From NCBI RefSeq assembly GCF_042453785.1, contig NC_091673.1, positions 10,821,501 to 10,885,500 of the forward strand: a DNA stretch of 64,000 nucleotides, given 5' to 3'. Shown here piece after piece: positions 22,891 to 33,895 of this stretch. Each line of letters begins with the position of its first letter. Position 1 is the stretch's first letter. Source of the stretch: Malus domestica. Taxonomy: Eukaryota; Streptophyta; Magnoliopsida; Rosales; Rosaceae. A model generated the notes under the pieces. That model had not been told where the DNA came from. It searched no databases and saw only the letters and a list, made by a program, of their open reading frames with translations. The translations under genes were made by a program, and so were the position numbers.

Positions 22891-25800
22891 GCATGGCATG
22901 GGTGGAAATGTGAGTAAGTGGTGAATCAATGAGTGCAAGGAGGTGAAAGGATATTGTGCACATGGTAGACAAAGGAAAGGAAGTGGAACGATGCAACAAA
23001 TGAGTCAATGGAGGGAACATGGATGATGATGCACGACATAGGAATCCAAAGGGAGTGCAATGGTGGTGCACGACAATGATGGAAAGGTGAATGATGGAGT
23101 GACACCCCTTTGTGGCTGAGCTCTTTGTTCTTTTTACATTAATTCTTCTTTCTCTTTAACACATTCCTAGCCTCTTTGGTCTTCAATTTCATCCATCCAC
23201 CTTGCTCCATGCATGTGCTATTCATTCCAAGCCCAGAACTGCTCCAAAATGCACCAAAATGCATCTTATTGCTTTATAAGGCCTATGGACCTACAAACAC
23301 ACGAAAATAGCTTAAAATACATAATTAACTAAGAAATAACAATATAAATGCATGAGAACAAGCTAACCCAATTGTATAAATATGCTCTTATCAACTTCCC
23401 CCACACTTAGCTTTTGCTAGTCCTCGAGCAAAACAAAACAAACGAAACAAACAAAACACAACCTAGATCTTCCAACATTTGCCTCAGGGATTTTTAATGA
23501 AACATGACATGTTAAAAATCATCATTCCCACAGTTTTTGGTCATCTTTACACTTGAGCACATACTTAATCACGATCACCACTTACTAGTTCACAACTAAC
23601 CAATTAAAACGATGTTTTGAATGTAATAACATGCCTTAGAGAATTTGCTCAATTTCTTACAAGATACTCTCTATTTTCACACACATTTTCTGACTACACA
23701 CCCTACACTAGTATATGTGAGAAGATTAATGTAAACATGAAAGACTAGGACTCACATATGTTATAACAAAGAAAGCAATTTTCTGGAGTTATTAAGCATG
23801 TTTAGATATGATCTCATGAATGGAATGCTACTACTTAGATGCGAGAACCAGTGACACCATATGCTCATACCAATTTCGAACTCCACAAATTGAAACACAC
23901 AACACTCAAGATTGAAGTCAAGGGTTGTAACAGGGCTTGAAGGTAATGGCTAATAAAGAAAGGATAGGAATAACAAACGTTCTTAAAGCGATAGCAAGCA
24001 AAGCAATGAAATAGACACTTGGAATTCACTTTCAAATGCAGAATCAACTTTTAAATACAAAGGGAAGATTCATGCAACACTTAGGGCCGAATTCAATGTT
24101 TTGGAATACATTGATAAAAAAGGAGTTCATTTTAAGTCATGCTTTACTATGCTTCAAGAACAAGGGTATGGATGGTCCTAAAACTAGGCTAGGTAAGGAT
24201 AGTGTGGATTAACAAAGAACATAGGCTTAACAAGGCTCAACGGGGTTAAACTTAAACACATAATGAAATAGTGGCATGACAATTTGGCTTTGGTGGTCAC
24301 TACACAATTTCATCTTGAATATGTGTTATGCAAATCAATAGCATGCTTTGAATGAAATAGGCATGAGTTCTAGCATCTGGAACTAAATGATGAAACGCCT
24401 TCTAAGTAGCAACCAAGCAAAGAATAATGAGATCATGCAACGACTTTAGAAAACAATGATGCACAGATTATTAACTCTCCAAATAAACGTTTAGGCTCAA
24501 GTCTCACAAGGTTATGGCGTTCATTTGAGTTCCTTCCTTCAAGCATGTTACAAAAACTGATTTTTCCTTTATGATTGCATGTAAATTCATAAATTATAAC
24601 CACAACCAAGCATACACTAGAGAGTAAATCAAATTTTCATCCATGTTTGCAACTCTCTTTAACAGTCATGTAATTAAAAACCAAATCCTCATCATTGTGT
24701 TGGAAGGTACCCTAAGACACAAATAAACACACAAAAACAACTCTTTTTGGGTTTTTCAAAACAATTTTTCAAATTTTTATGAGATTTTCGGATTTTTATG
24801 TCAAAACATACTAAAACACTCAAAAACAGCTTAAAAATACTTACAAACAGCAAGGAACAACACTAGAAGTAATGAGTGATAAACTCCTACGAATTTTATG
24901 CAAAACAACTTGGTTACCCCCACACTTAAATCAAACATTGTCTTCAATGTTTCAAGCATAAACTCACACAAAAACAAGCAAACAAATAAACAACGAATAA
25001 ACATGACAAGTATAGCGAAGTAAAAACCAGACAGAGTAGAGTTTAAGAACGCAAATCTGGTTTTGGAGATAGATGATCTTGTTGACTTTCCACAACTTTG
25101 ATCTCGAACTGGTTTGGAATTCTGAGTGAGGAATATTAGAGTTCCTTGGTTGTGCAGTCTGCATTCTTCTCTGCTTGTTTCTTCTGCACGGCATGCAGGC
25201 ACGAGGTATAGGTGATGGTCTGTTTCTTTCTTCAATCTTTCCAAGTGCCCTCCATTTGCTTTCTTTCTCCTTGTCCCTAGCTGAGGATGAATTAGCACAT
25301 TGTCTCCACATGCTTCGAGGTATCATTTTCACTTCCCTTATCTATTCTCCAGGCAGATGTGGTAGACGAAGAGGAAGCATAAGATGTTGAAGATGAGTAC
25401 TCGAGAGTAAGGCTAGGTAAGCAATCAGGAAGGGGTTCCAGGTAGTCGGTTCCAGATCGGAAAATTGATACCAAGTGCTGGCTGATTGCTCTCTTTCTCC
25501 TTGTCCCGCAGATGAACACAACGACAAAGAGAAGGATAGGGAGAAAGCATGATATGAGATACTCTTGCTTTCAACCTTCATGATATGAAATACTTTTGCT
25601 TTGGATGAGTTGTTTGCAGAGGTACCCCAAGGAATAAGGAACACTGAGTGACTCGAGAGGTTTCGTTGGGAAGGCATACTCGGAGATGAAGAAAGGTTAT
25701 GTATGTCTGCCTTGCAATGGAGGGTGAAGGTTGACATTTATAGGAATTAATAACCGGTACTATTCTTTCACTCTTGTCGGCAACCGTTGGATGATTTAGC

Positions 25801-26019
25801 AGTAAACTTCACGTGCCTTCTACTTCACAAGAAATCTTCGACAGATTGCTCGTAATTTTCGCAAGGCTAAGTGTGCATGTGACAGGCGTTGACACGTCTG
25901 AAAAAGCAAGTGCCTCTTCGATATTTGGAATCGGTGCTTCGACAAACTGCCCGTTATTTCCGCAAAGATGAGTGTGCATGTGACAGATGCTGACACGTCT
26001 GGAAAAGCAGATGCCTCTC

Positions 26020-26250
26020 CGATTTCTGAGCTTGCCTCTTCGAGTTCTGAGCTCGCCTCTTTGAGTTCTGAGCTCCGTCGAGTGCAGAGGTTGCATGTGA
26101 CAAGTGTGGACAAATTTGGAAAAGAAGATTGGCCCGTGGTTTCTGAGCAAGCCCAGCTTTTGAGAAAGCTAGCGCCACTTCGATTTTTGAATTGGCCTAT
26201 TCGATTTCTGAGCTTGCCTCTTCGATTTCTGAGCTAGCCTTTTCGATCTC
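26020..26250. repeat. Short tandem repeat around TTCTGAGCTTGCCTCTTCGA
   Basis: About seven copies of a 24-base-type unit (TTTCTGAGCTxGCCTxTTCGA) lie in two blocks, 26024-26090 and 26180-26250. They sit just upstream of the plus-strand ORF at 26394. Confidence 0.75.
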
Positions 26251-26393
26251 TGAAATCCCATCGAGTGCTGATTTTTATAGAGGCGTGCAGTTCGTTTCAA
26301 AGCACACTTAAATTTCTACCAGTAGAAACTCCCTTCATTGCACTTCTAAGATCTCGATTTGTCCGACCTCTTCTTTCTTCAACACCTTTGAAA

Positions 26394-27026
26394 ATGTCTG
26401 GCCCCTCCGACTGTCGTTTTGACTTGAACCTTGGTGAAGAGGCATCCATGCCTTCTCCAGACAACATATGGCGCCCATCCTTCATATCCCTTACTGGTCC
26501 TCTTACTGTTAGGGATTCGGTGATGAAAAATGATATGACTGCTGCGGTGGTGGCCCGGAACCTTGTCACTCCTAAAGATAACAGACTACTTTCCAAATGA
26601 TCTGATGAGTTGGCTGTTAAGGATTCTCTGGCTCTCAGTGTGCAGTGTGCAGGTTCTGTGTCCAATATGGCCCAACGTCTATTTGCTTGAACCCGTCAAG
26701 TTGAATAATTGGCGGCTGAAGTGATGAGTCTCAAACAGGAGATTAGAGGGCTCAAGCATGAGAATAAATAGTTGCACATGCTTGCACACAACTATGCTAC
26801 AAACATGAAGAGGAAGATTGACCAGATGCAGGAATCTGATGGTCAGATTTTACTTGATCATCAGAGGTTTGTGGGTTTGTTCCAACAACATTTGCCTTCG
26901 TCTTCTGGGGCTGTACCGTGTAGTGAAGCTCCAAATGATCAACCTCCGATACCTCATCCTTCTGTGGCTCTGCCGACTGCTGAGGCTCTGCCGACTACTG
27001 AGACTTCTCCTAAGCAGCCTTTGTGA
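26394..27026 (+). pseudogene. TE-associated ORF with DLNLGEE start and coiled coil, broken
   Basis: The reading begins MSGPSDCRFDLNLGEEASM, passes SVQCAGSVSNMAQRLF, then a predicted coiled coil (LAAEVMSLKQEIRGLKHENK and KRKIDQMQESD), and ends in a Pro/Ala-rich tail and TGA at 27024. At least four in-frame stops interrupt it between 26598 and 26770. I think it is a repeat-family ORF, not a host gene, but I cannot name its function. It lies antisense to the surrounding gypsy element, so it probably came in as a separate insertion. Confidence 0.5.
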
Positions 27027-27314
27027 AGGCTATCTCTTGTATTTTTCTGCCTCCTGTTCATTTTCACGAATTTTAATGTAAAAGTACCTTGCATATCTAT
27101 CAATGTTTAAAAAATAAACCCACACCAAAAACAATTAAACAAGCAACAAATAAAAATGACAATCATGGCAAAATAAAAATGCAGAAAAGGGAAGGTTTTT
27201 AGAAACGCAAAATTGATTGTGGAGCGATTCAAAGATCTTCCTTTTTTTTTAATACATGGGTTACCTCCCAAGAAGCGCTTGCTTTAACGTCTTCTAGCCG
27301 GACGAAACTTCCAT

Positions 27315-28382
27315 TTAAGCTTGAATAAGGCCCACGACATGGAGTGGTATGTCCTCTACGGCATGCTCCTCAAAATACTCATACATTGGCTCTATGAATG
27401 GAAGGGGATAGTAATCCTTCCCGATTGGGGCGTTGAGCATCCTTAGGTCAATGTAATCATTCCCACCAGCTTGGATTCGATTGGGGACCTGCACCATACA
27501 AGGTAACAACCTATTAGTTGAAATGGGAATTGAAATTGGAATAGGTGGTTTACCAATGTGTTGCAATGAAGTGACAGCACTGTAAACAGATTTTCCAAAT
27601 GTGCTTTCGGCCAGATTATGCATTTGGAGGTTAGTGGTATGTTCTTTGTGCTCCACTCCAATTTCCTCTTCGTTGGTGGTTGGAAATTCATCCTTCTTGG
27701 TTGGTGTTGAAGGTTCTTGTCCTATGTTTTCAACTACATCAATGGTAAAACAAGAACGAACATTAGTAAGATTCACATTAGATTCAGGAATTTTAAAGTG
27801 AATCATATCACCACCAAATGCCATTGTTAATGCTCCCTTGGCCACATCAATCTTAGTTTGAGCTGTTTTCATGAAAGGTCATCCAAGTAAGATTGATGGT
27901 GGTGGAGAGTGGGCTGCATCCTCCATGTCAAGCACATAGAAATCTGCAGGAAAAATCAAATGGTCTACCTGCACCAAAACATCCTCCAAAACTCCTTTCG
28001 GGTAGGCATTAGATCGATTGGCTAGTTGAATAACAACACCATCATGTTTAAGCTCTCCTAGATTCATAGATGCATAAACAGAATATGGCATGACATTAAT
28101 TGATGCACCTAGATCTAGCATAGCATGTTCAAACCTCGTATTTTCAATAACACAAGGGATAGTGAAACTAATTGGATCTTTGCATTTGGGTGGCAGCTTC
28201 CTTTGCAACATTGCAGAGACATTCTCATTCACATGTACCACCTCTTTCTCCCAAATCCGGTTCCTTGTTGTGCAAAGCTTCTTTAAAAACTTAGCGTACT
28301 TCGGGATTTGTTTGATGGCATCTAAGAGTGGAATATTGACTTGTACTTTTCTGAATGTTTCAAGGATGTCTTTTTCTTTCAA
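27315..28382 (-). pseudogene. Athila-type gag-protease remnant
   Basis: The minus-strand reading starts MKEKDILETFRKVQVNIPLL and continues KYAKFLKKLCTTR. The retropepsin-like centre is MLDLGASINVMPYSVY at about residue 93, then VDHLIFPADFYVLDME and ILLG. A TGA stop at about 27880 precedes PFMKTAQTKIDVAKGAL. This order is standard for Athila/Tat-type gypsy gag-protease. The reading ends at 27315 next to the distal pol tail, so everything coding for polymerase and most of integrase has been lost. Confidence 0.82.
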
Positions 28383-28533
28383 AATTTTGGGTCTCCATTT
28401 TTGGCTTTAATTCATCGTTTCTGATTGAATGTGCACCGTTTGCTATTTCTCCCCTCTGTTTCTTTGAACGTTGGGAACCTTTAAATTCCTACCATGGCCT
28501 GTTGTAATATTCTGGCATATTTATGGGAATTAG

Positions 28534-29355
28534 GTTGGAGATTTGGGTTATGCTTCAGAACTTGGAAATTATGCAGAGTATAGTGGAGCTCCAAATGAGG
28601 AAGAGGTGTTGCAATATGCAAGAGTTGTGGTCGATGTAAGAAGCTTTTCTTATCTTAAGAAAACCTCTTTCTTCTCTTACGAAAACCTCTTTCTTCTCTC
28701 TTGCTCACACACACACACTTCCACTCGTATGTACTTCGTCTGACTACTCAAGTTGCAACCATTACATGTAGCATACACTAACTGCCAATAAAAATCTCAT
28801 ATATTGCAGTGTGCAACAGCTGATCCAGATGGTCGTAAAAGAGCTCTAATAATTGGAGGTGGTATAGCTAATTTCACAGACGTAGCTGCTACATTCAGTG
28901 GAATTATTAGGGCCCTAAGGGAGAAGGTACCACCACATTTTGACATTCATATCATATAGATAGATTGGCCTAGTTGGTTTATTTTGTTTTTTATGCTCAA
29001 ACTGTTTCTCTTTTGCGACATCAAAGGAATCCAAGCTAAAAGCGGCAAGAATGCATATATTTGTGAGAAGGGGCGGTCCAAATTATCAAACTGGTTTGGC
29101 AAAGATGCGTGCTTTGGGGGAAGAACTCGGAGTTCCTCTTGAGGTATGCGAGGACTTTCTGGTTTTGACATTTGATATCAGTTGTTAACAAGCCTTACTC
29201 TTGAAGAACATTAAAAGGGTGATGTAAAACACAAATAGATTATAAGTTACGGGCTGCCAGCCTGACGTCGTTTCTCAATGCAGGTTTATGGCCCTGAGGC
29301 AACAATGACCGGAATTTGCAAGCAAGCAATTGAGTGCATCGTGGATGAAGCTTAA
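28534..29355 (+). CDS. ACLA: ATP-citrate lyase subunit A, last four exons
   Basis: ATP-citrate lyase makes cytosolic acetyl-CoA from citrate; in plants subunit A pairs with subunit B. Exons are 28534-28635, 28810-28926, 29027-29143 and 29284-29355, all GT/AG bounded and in phase 0. They read [18 protein letters not shown], then [40 protein letters not shown] and [20 protein letters not shown], ending DEA and TAA. No stop or frameshift occurs. The ATP-grasp N-terminal exons are not in the window: on the left lie 17 kb of TEs and then a minus-strand gene. It is therefore a 5'-truncated copy or a gene with an enormous gap; the first is more likely. Confidence 0.88.
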
Positions 29356-30044
29356 GAGTTTCTTGGTTCTTTGTATTATTTTTCAACCCTCGAAGTGTGT
29401 GTTATGATTTGGCCAAAAAGGCAAAAAGTGTGAATTGTGAGTTTATCCTGGCAAGATGAGCCGCATAATTTCTTCAGTTTTCCAATCTTTTCAACTATTG
29501 TGACTTATTTGTGATGATGGTTACATTGTGTTCTGTTTTGAAAGTAAATGGTCGCATTGCTTTCCTTCCTATCCCTCCGTTTTCTGCCCCTTATTTCAAG
29601 TTTAAACAAGTAAGAGGTAATAAGCAAAAGAAAATATTTGTCACAAAAATTATACAGATCTTTGAGGAATGAGGAAGTGAGTAATTTTTATTTTTAAACA
29701 ACGATATTCTACATGTAAGGGGATGTCGATAGTCTACTATGAGGGGAGGGGATGGATTGGGCTAAGAGAAAGTCTAAGATCCATGTGTTTGTTAATTTGA
29801 ATCTAGGATGTTCGATTTTATGACTTGTTATTGTTCAATAGATATTAGAGAATTTGAAATGTCATCATCTAGTTCTGAATGAATGTGTTTTAATTTTTTC
29901 ATATTTATTACTTTACAACTTTACGGAATTAATTTTCACATCCTTATTTTTCTCTTACACGCTACTTTTCATCTCTCACTTGTGTTGGATAAATAAAAAT
30001 AAAGAATCAAATGACGAAGTTGCATTGCAAGTTTTTCCTGGCAT
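29356..30044 (+). other. 3' flank of the ACLA exons
   Basis: Probable 3' UTR and AT-rich intergenic DNA. I see no gene, repeat or element end here. Confidence 0.4.
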
Positions 30045-30307
30045 ATATATAGAGGTAATTTAGCCCAAGGTCAATATAAACTTTACTTAAGCCATATATC
30101 TATGACATATTTTTATTTTAGACTTAATCAATGATATATTTTTATTAATTAGGCATAGGTCAATGATGAATGCCACATAGGCTTTAGGTCATTATAAAAT
30201 CCATGAAAACACCAAAATACCCTCCGAAGAAAAAGAAAGGAAGAAGAAGATGCCGCCGATTTTTACATACAACGAGCGAACGATGGAGAGAAAGAGAGAG
30301 AGTGACG

Positions 30308-30534
30308 ATGGAGAAAAGAGAGGGAGAGGCAGAACCAGAACAGAAGGAAGAGGAAGAGCAGGTAATGAATCCATGGATGGTGTCGGCCAAAGGTGGCGGG
30401 AAAATCGACTACAACAAGCTCATCGACCAGTTTGGCTGCTAGAGAATCGACCAGTTGCTCGTCAACCGCATCTGACACCTCATTGACTGTTCTCCCCACA
30501 TCTTCTTCTGCCGCGATGTCTACTTTGCCCATAG
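30308..30534 (+). pseudogene. Cytosolic tryptophanyl-tRNA synthetase, exon 1 copy
   Basis: It begins MEKREGEAEPEQKEEEEQ, then NPWMVSAKGGGKIDYNKL, IDQFGC, a TAG stop, RIDQLLVNRI, a TGA stop and HLIDCSPHIFFCRDVYFAHR. It ends at 30534 in front of a GT (AG/GT). The acidic head and the KGGGKIDYxKLIDxFGC block are characteristic of plant cytosolic TrpRS, which charges tRNA-Trp. The nucleotide-binding HIGH region and all later exons are absent. Two stops make it a pseudogene fragment. Confidence 0.75.
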
Positions 30535-30629
30535 GTCCCCCCTCTCTCTCTTTTAAGTTTTCTTCTTTTTTTTTTGAAAAAATTGCAAAAATTGAATTAG
30601 GGGTTGAATTTCGAATTTCTTAGATTGAA

Positions 30630-30881
30630 TTGTCGAGGAAAGGCTTTATTTTAGGCGGCCAGGGTTTGGAATTAGAGGCGAAGCATGGGGATTTAAAGGG
30701 GGTGTTAAGCCAGGTGTCGAGGATCTCGATGACAGAGTCGGGTGACGTGGACATGCTTGAGACGGCAAGGACGTTGGAGTTATTGATGGATCAGGCGTTC
30801 TGGGCGTCAAAAGGAGTGAGGCACATGGTAGCAAATACGCCGGGAAACTTGGTGGCGAAGATTGAGACTCCGACGCCGTAA
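30630..30881 (+). other. Unidentified exon-like ORF inside the same element
   Basis: An 83-codon open frame begins MSRKGFILGGQGLELEAKHG and includes TESGDVDMLETARTLELLMD, ending IETPTP and TAA. GC content and codon pattern look like host coding DNA rather than repeat. I do not recognise the family. It is not the next part of TrpRS, so it may come from a second host gene. Confidence 0.4.
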
Positions 30882-30894
30882 AAGTACATTAACG

Positions 30895-31275
30895 TAAAAG
30901 CACAACATGACATAGACACTGCAACGAAGTGTCTGAATTCACATAACAAGAAACAAACACTGCGTTGCAATGTCTAAATCCACAAACCTATTTGAAATCA
31001 CATAATAGGAAACAGACACTGCAACGAAGTGTCTGAATCCATAGAACTAGAAACAGACAATGCGTTGCAATGTTTGAATCCACAAACCTATTTAAATCTG
31101 AATGCACAATCACAGAATAGGAAACAGACATTGCAACAAAGTGTCTGAATCCACAAACCTATTTGAATCCGAATGCACAATCACAGAATAGGAATCTGAA
31201 TCCACAAACCTATTTGAATCCGAATGCACAATCACAGAATAGGAAACAGACATTGCGTTGCAGTGTTTGAAAAAT
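30895..31275. repeat. Degenerate minisatellite
   Basis: Units of roughly 50-70 bases are built from GAAACAGACATTGCAACGAA, GTGTCTGAATCCACAAACCT and GAATGCACAATCACAGAATA and repeat about six to seven times, in alternating versions (GCAACGAAG or GCGTTGCAA). Confidence 0.8.
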
Positions 31276-31631
31276 GAAGGTTGAAGGTGGTGGGAGGCAG
31301 GGGAGGTTGAAGGTGGTGGGACGCGCGATTTACAATGAAGGAGATGGAAACTTTTAGTGTTTTAAATGGTAATGACATCATTTGTAATTTTAATTTAATT
31401 GAGGTGTTTTAATATATCTTAAAATCATTGACTTATTTATAATTCTAATAAATTTGATTGACCTATTGTTAATATCATAACTTTTAATTGATTTTATACA
31501 AAATCACCCTATATATAAAATATGATGATGACACACTTTTACCCTTAAATGTAAAAAGCGAAAAACCCACTTTGCCCATCTATAACCGCCTTGTGACTTT
31601 CTCAGTCTCACTTTGCTCGTTTCCGTGAGCA

Positions 31632-31976
31632 ATGGCGCGTAGTGGTTTAGACCTCGGCGCTCCCAACGGTGCATTTAGCTCCGCTCAAATTTCAGAACAC
31701 AAAGAATCGACTAGTCCGAGCTACATCAACGACGACGACGGCGATGACGGTGGCGTGCAAGTCACGTGCTTCAGTGAGGTTGTCAACGAAACCACCTTCC
31801 ACCTCCAAATCATCCGCCTTCTCAAGCAGGTTCGTCTTCCATCCTCATCTCTCCCCTTTTTTGTTCAATTTCCTCCAGAATTTTTTTGTTCAATTTAATG
31901 CTGAATTGAACTGCCCAAGTCAAAATTCGGGCAACAAAATTCGTTCAATTTGTTGGTTAGAAAAATTTATGCATAT
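31632..31976 (+). pseudogene. Proteasome assembly chaperone 4-like gene, exon 1 and a cut exon 2
   Basis: Exon 1 (31632-31829) reads MARSGLDLGAPNGAFSSAQ, an acidic DDDGDDGG stretch and VQVTCFSEVVNETTFHLQII, then RLLKQ before a GT donor. This resembles the start of plant PSMG4-like proteins, which help assemble the 20S proteasome alpha ring. After a ~130-base intron, AATTTATGCAT (to about 31976) fits the first codons of exon 2, then the sequence changes abruptly. The rest of the gene is missing, probably through insertion or deletion at that point. The family call is from memory of the conserved block. Confidence 0.55.
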
Positions 31977-33590
31977 GGAGTCTACTACCAAGGTGACCCC
32001 TAGGGTAAATCTCTAGGGTAAGGCTCATTGTAATCTTTAGGGTAAGGGTATGTAAATCACCTTTCCCTTGATTTAAGGGAGGAGACTGATTGGGGTAATG
32101 TCTTAGGTAGGTAACATGCCTTATTCTTTCTTGTCGGCTGCTTGCTGCAACCATCCTTCCCATCTCTTTTCCCTCTCTCTTCTCATATATACCCAGACTC
32201 ACTCTTGTACAAACATACATGAAATATACATTGAAACTTTAAACCAGAAAATCTACAAAAAGGGTTAGAAGTCAAGCAACCAAGTACCAACTTGTAATTG
32301 AAAATTAATATAAAAAAATGAATTAACCAAACATTTAGAAAGATCCAAATGTTGAAGCCCAAAAACACAAAAAAGACAAAAAATATTGAATTGTATTACA
32401 AACCATGGATTAGATAGTGATCCCAAAAACCAAATATAACCAATAAGCACAAGTTCCATCATTAGTAAAAACCGATCAATTCATTGATTTTCATATGAGT
32501 GATACAAGTATTGGTATACAAAAGCAACATGAGGAGATAAGCCTCCAGGACGTGTAGGATTACAATGCAGAGCAACTAAAAGATAAACATTACAATTGAG
32601 AGCATTAATATCCTAATATCCAATAAACAGTAGCTTATATTTTTAATTTTTAAAACTACTCAAGTACAGAGCACTCACTGCTCTGGATTCAAAGAGAACC
32701 TCACACAATAAAATTGCTTCTCCATAAAACATAAATGATAGCTCTTGGAATTGACTGCAGAGTATAAAGTGGTAGCTTAAACAATTATGTATGGTTCAAT
32801 TTCAAAGCATTTACGAAGCCTAAAATTACTAAACCTTCCTTTCTTATTAACTTGTATAAGCAACAAGCCAAAAAGATTTTACCTTTAAATAGCAAGAAAA
32901 ACAGAAGCATCCCAGAAAAATAATTTCATCCTACAAATTCACAGCAAAAAGAAAAATACTGAAAAATAAAAGGCAAATAGAAAACTGATTAAAAAAAATC
33001 CTCCATATTTAATAATAATCAAGTTAAAGAATCCCCAATCACAGAATAATAAAGCCATGCACAAATACATATAGATTTAGCAAAATCAAACCCAAATTGG
33101 AGGCTGCGGAGTGCGAATGTGCAGGTGGAGGGGCTACTGGAGAAAAGTACTTGTAAATTCAAAACCAAATTTATATAAAAATAAAATAAAAATTTGAAAA
33201 AAAAAAATTCAACCTTAGAACATTGGGAGAAAAAACGGCAGTCTCGTGTGTTTGAGAGAGGAAGATTTAGTGTCGATTTGAGTTTTGGTGGAATGGATCT
33301 CTCCGGTTCTTGAATTTTCGGTGGTGGACAACAAGCGACGTGGAGATCAGGCCATGGACCGCGACAAAGCGATGGAGAGAGGGGTTAGTTGTTTGGGTAA
33401 ATAAATTTGGGTATCCTGTTGGGTCACGGTGGTGTGAAAGAAACGAGCAATCTGAAGGGCAGAGAGAAAGAAAGGGGAAGGTGAAGTGGAATGGTCTAGA
33501 ATTTCACTTGTTTGATATTTCATTCTGGTGCTATAATTTCCTGCGTATTTTTTGTTAGGTGCAGAGTGGGAAAGTTTAGGCGTGAAGCTA
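31977..33590. other. Unassigned AT-rich stretch, possibly LTR-derived at its start
   Basis: Positions 31977-32225 (AGGGTAAGG motifs, CTCATATATACCCAGACTCA) resemble the transcribed end of a copia LTR. The rest to 33590 is AT-rich with no family motif on either strand. Confidence 0.3.
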
Positions 33591-33594
33591 GAAA

Positions 33595-33895
33595 CTATTA
33601 TTTACGACGTACCATTCGTGCCATAAAAAGTAGGGACCCAAATATATAAAAAATTCAATTTACGACATAACGAAATGCTTTAAAAGAGAAGGAAAGTGTG
33701 TCGTGTAAATTGTCAAATACGACACACAACGGTTACGCCATAAATATTTTTATTCGACTTGCACAAAAGTGATGCCGTGAATGCTAGATTATGTGCAAGT
33801 ATTACAACATGAACTTTATGAATGTCGTGAATAATATCATTTAAGGCATGCTAGTACTGTACGCCATATATTTCAAGTCGTAAAAGACCCAAATT
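33595..33895. mobile_element. Fragment with CACTA-type subterminal motifs
   Basis: Short repeats such as TTTACGACGTACC, CGTGCCATAAA, ATACGACACACAACGG and AATGTCGTGAATAAT resemble the subterminal motif arrays seen at 49733 and 59643. No CACTA end is visible, so it is a fragment at most. Confidence 0.35.

Larger units (their letters stand above)
20592..28410 (-). mobile_element. Decayed Athila-type Ty3/gypsy element, reverse orientation
   Basis: On the minus strand the protease region lies at 28382-27315. It is followed almost at once by the pol end (FKLKWKFRPARR near 27320-27290, then the CAAGCGCTTCTTGGGAGGTA tail near 27290-27265) and a long non-coding 3' part down to about 20592. The sequence CCCCCACACTTAGCTTTTGC at 23399 is typical of such tails. 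Reverse transcriptase and most of integrase are absent. No clear LTR pair or target duplication was found, so the borders are approximate. Between 20592 and 25340 only non-coding, AT-rich sequence and one minisatellite are seen. Confidence 0.6.
30050..31515. mobile_element. Possible gene-capturing TIR element (Pack-MULE-like)
   Basis: AT-rich arms on both sides carry similar motifs in inverted orientation (ATATATAGAGGTAATTT on the left; ATATATAGGGTGATTTTG when the right side is reverse complemented; both with AGGTCAAT). Between them are a tryptophanyl-tRNA synthetase exon, an unknown exon-like ORF and a minisatellite. The arms are degenerate and no target duplication was confirmed. Confidence 0.4.

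Noticed and set aside
22288-23071. Several minus-strand frames of 70-130 codons (HSLFPSxxQISCIITL-type repeats)
   Set aside because: They read through the 72-base minisatellite and have no codon signature or family similarity.
24831-25737. Minus-strand frames of 120-155 codons at 24831-25332 and 25342-25737
   Set aside because: They overlap each other in different frames, lie in gypsy non-coding DNA and show no motif I can name; a TATA-like site before the latter was not enough.
25809-26178. Minus-strand Arg/Glu-rich frames (SELKEASSELEEASSE-type)
   Set aside because: They are the reverse reading of the TTCTGAGCTTGCC tandem repeat.
33310-33558. 82-codon frame beginning MNFRWWTTSDVEIRPWTATK
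   Set aside because: No family match known to me and no supporting exon structure; the composition may be TE-derived UTR.
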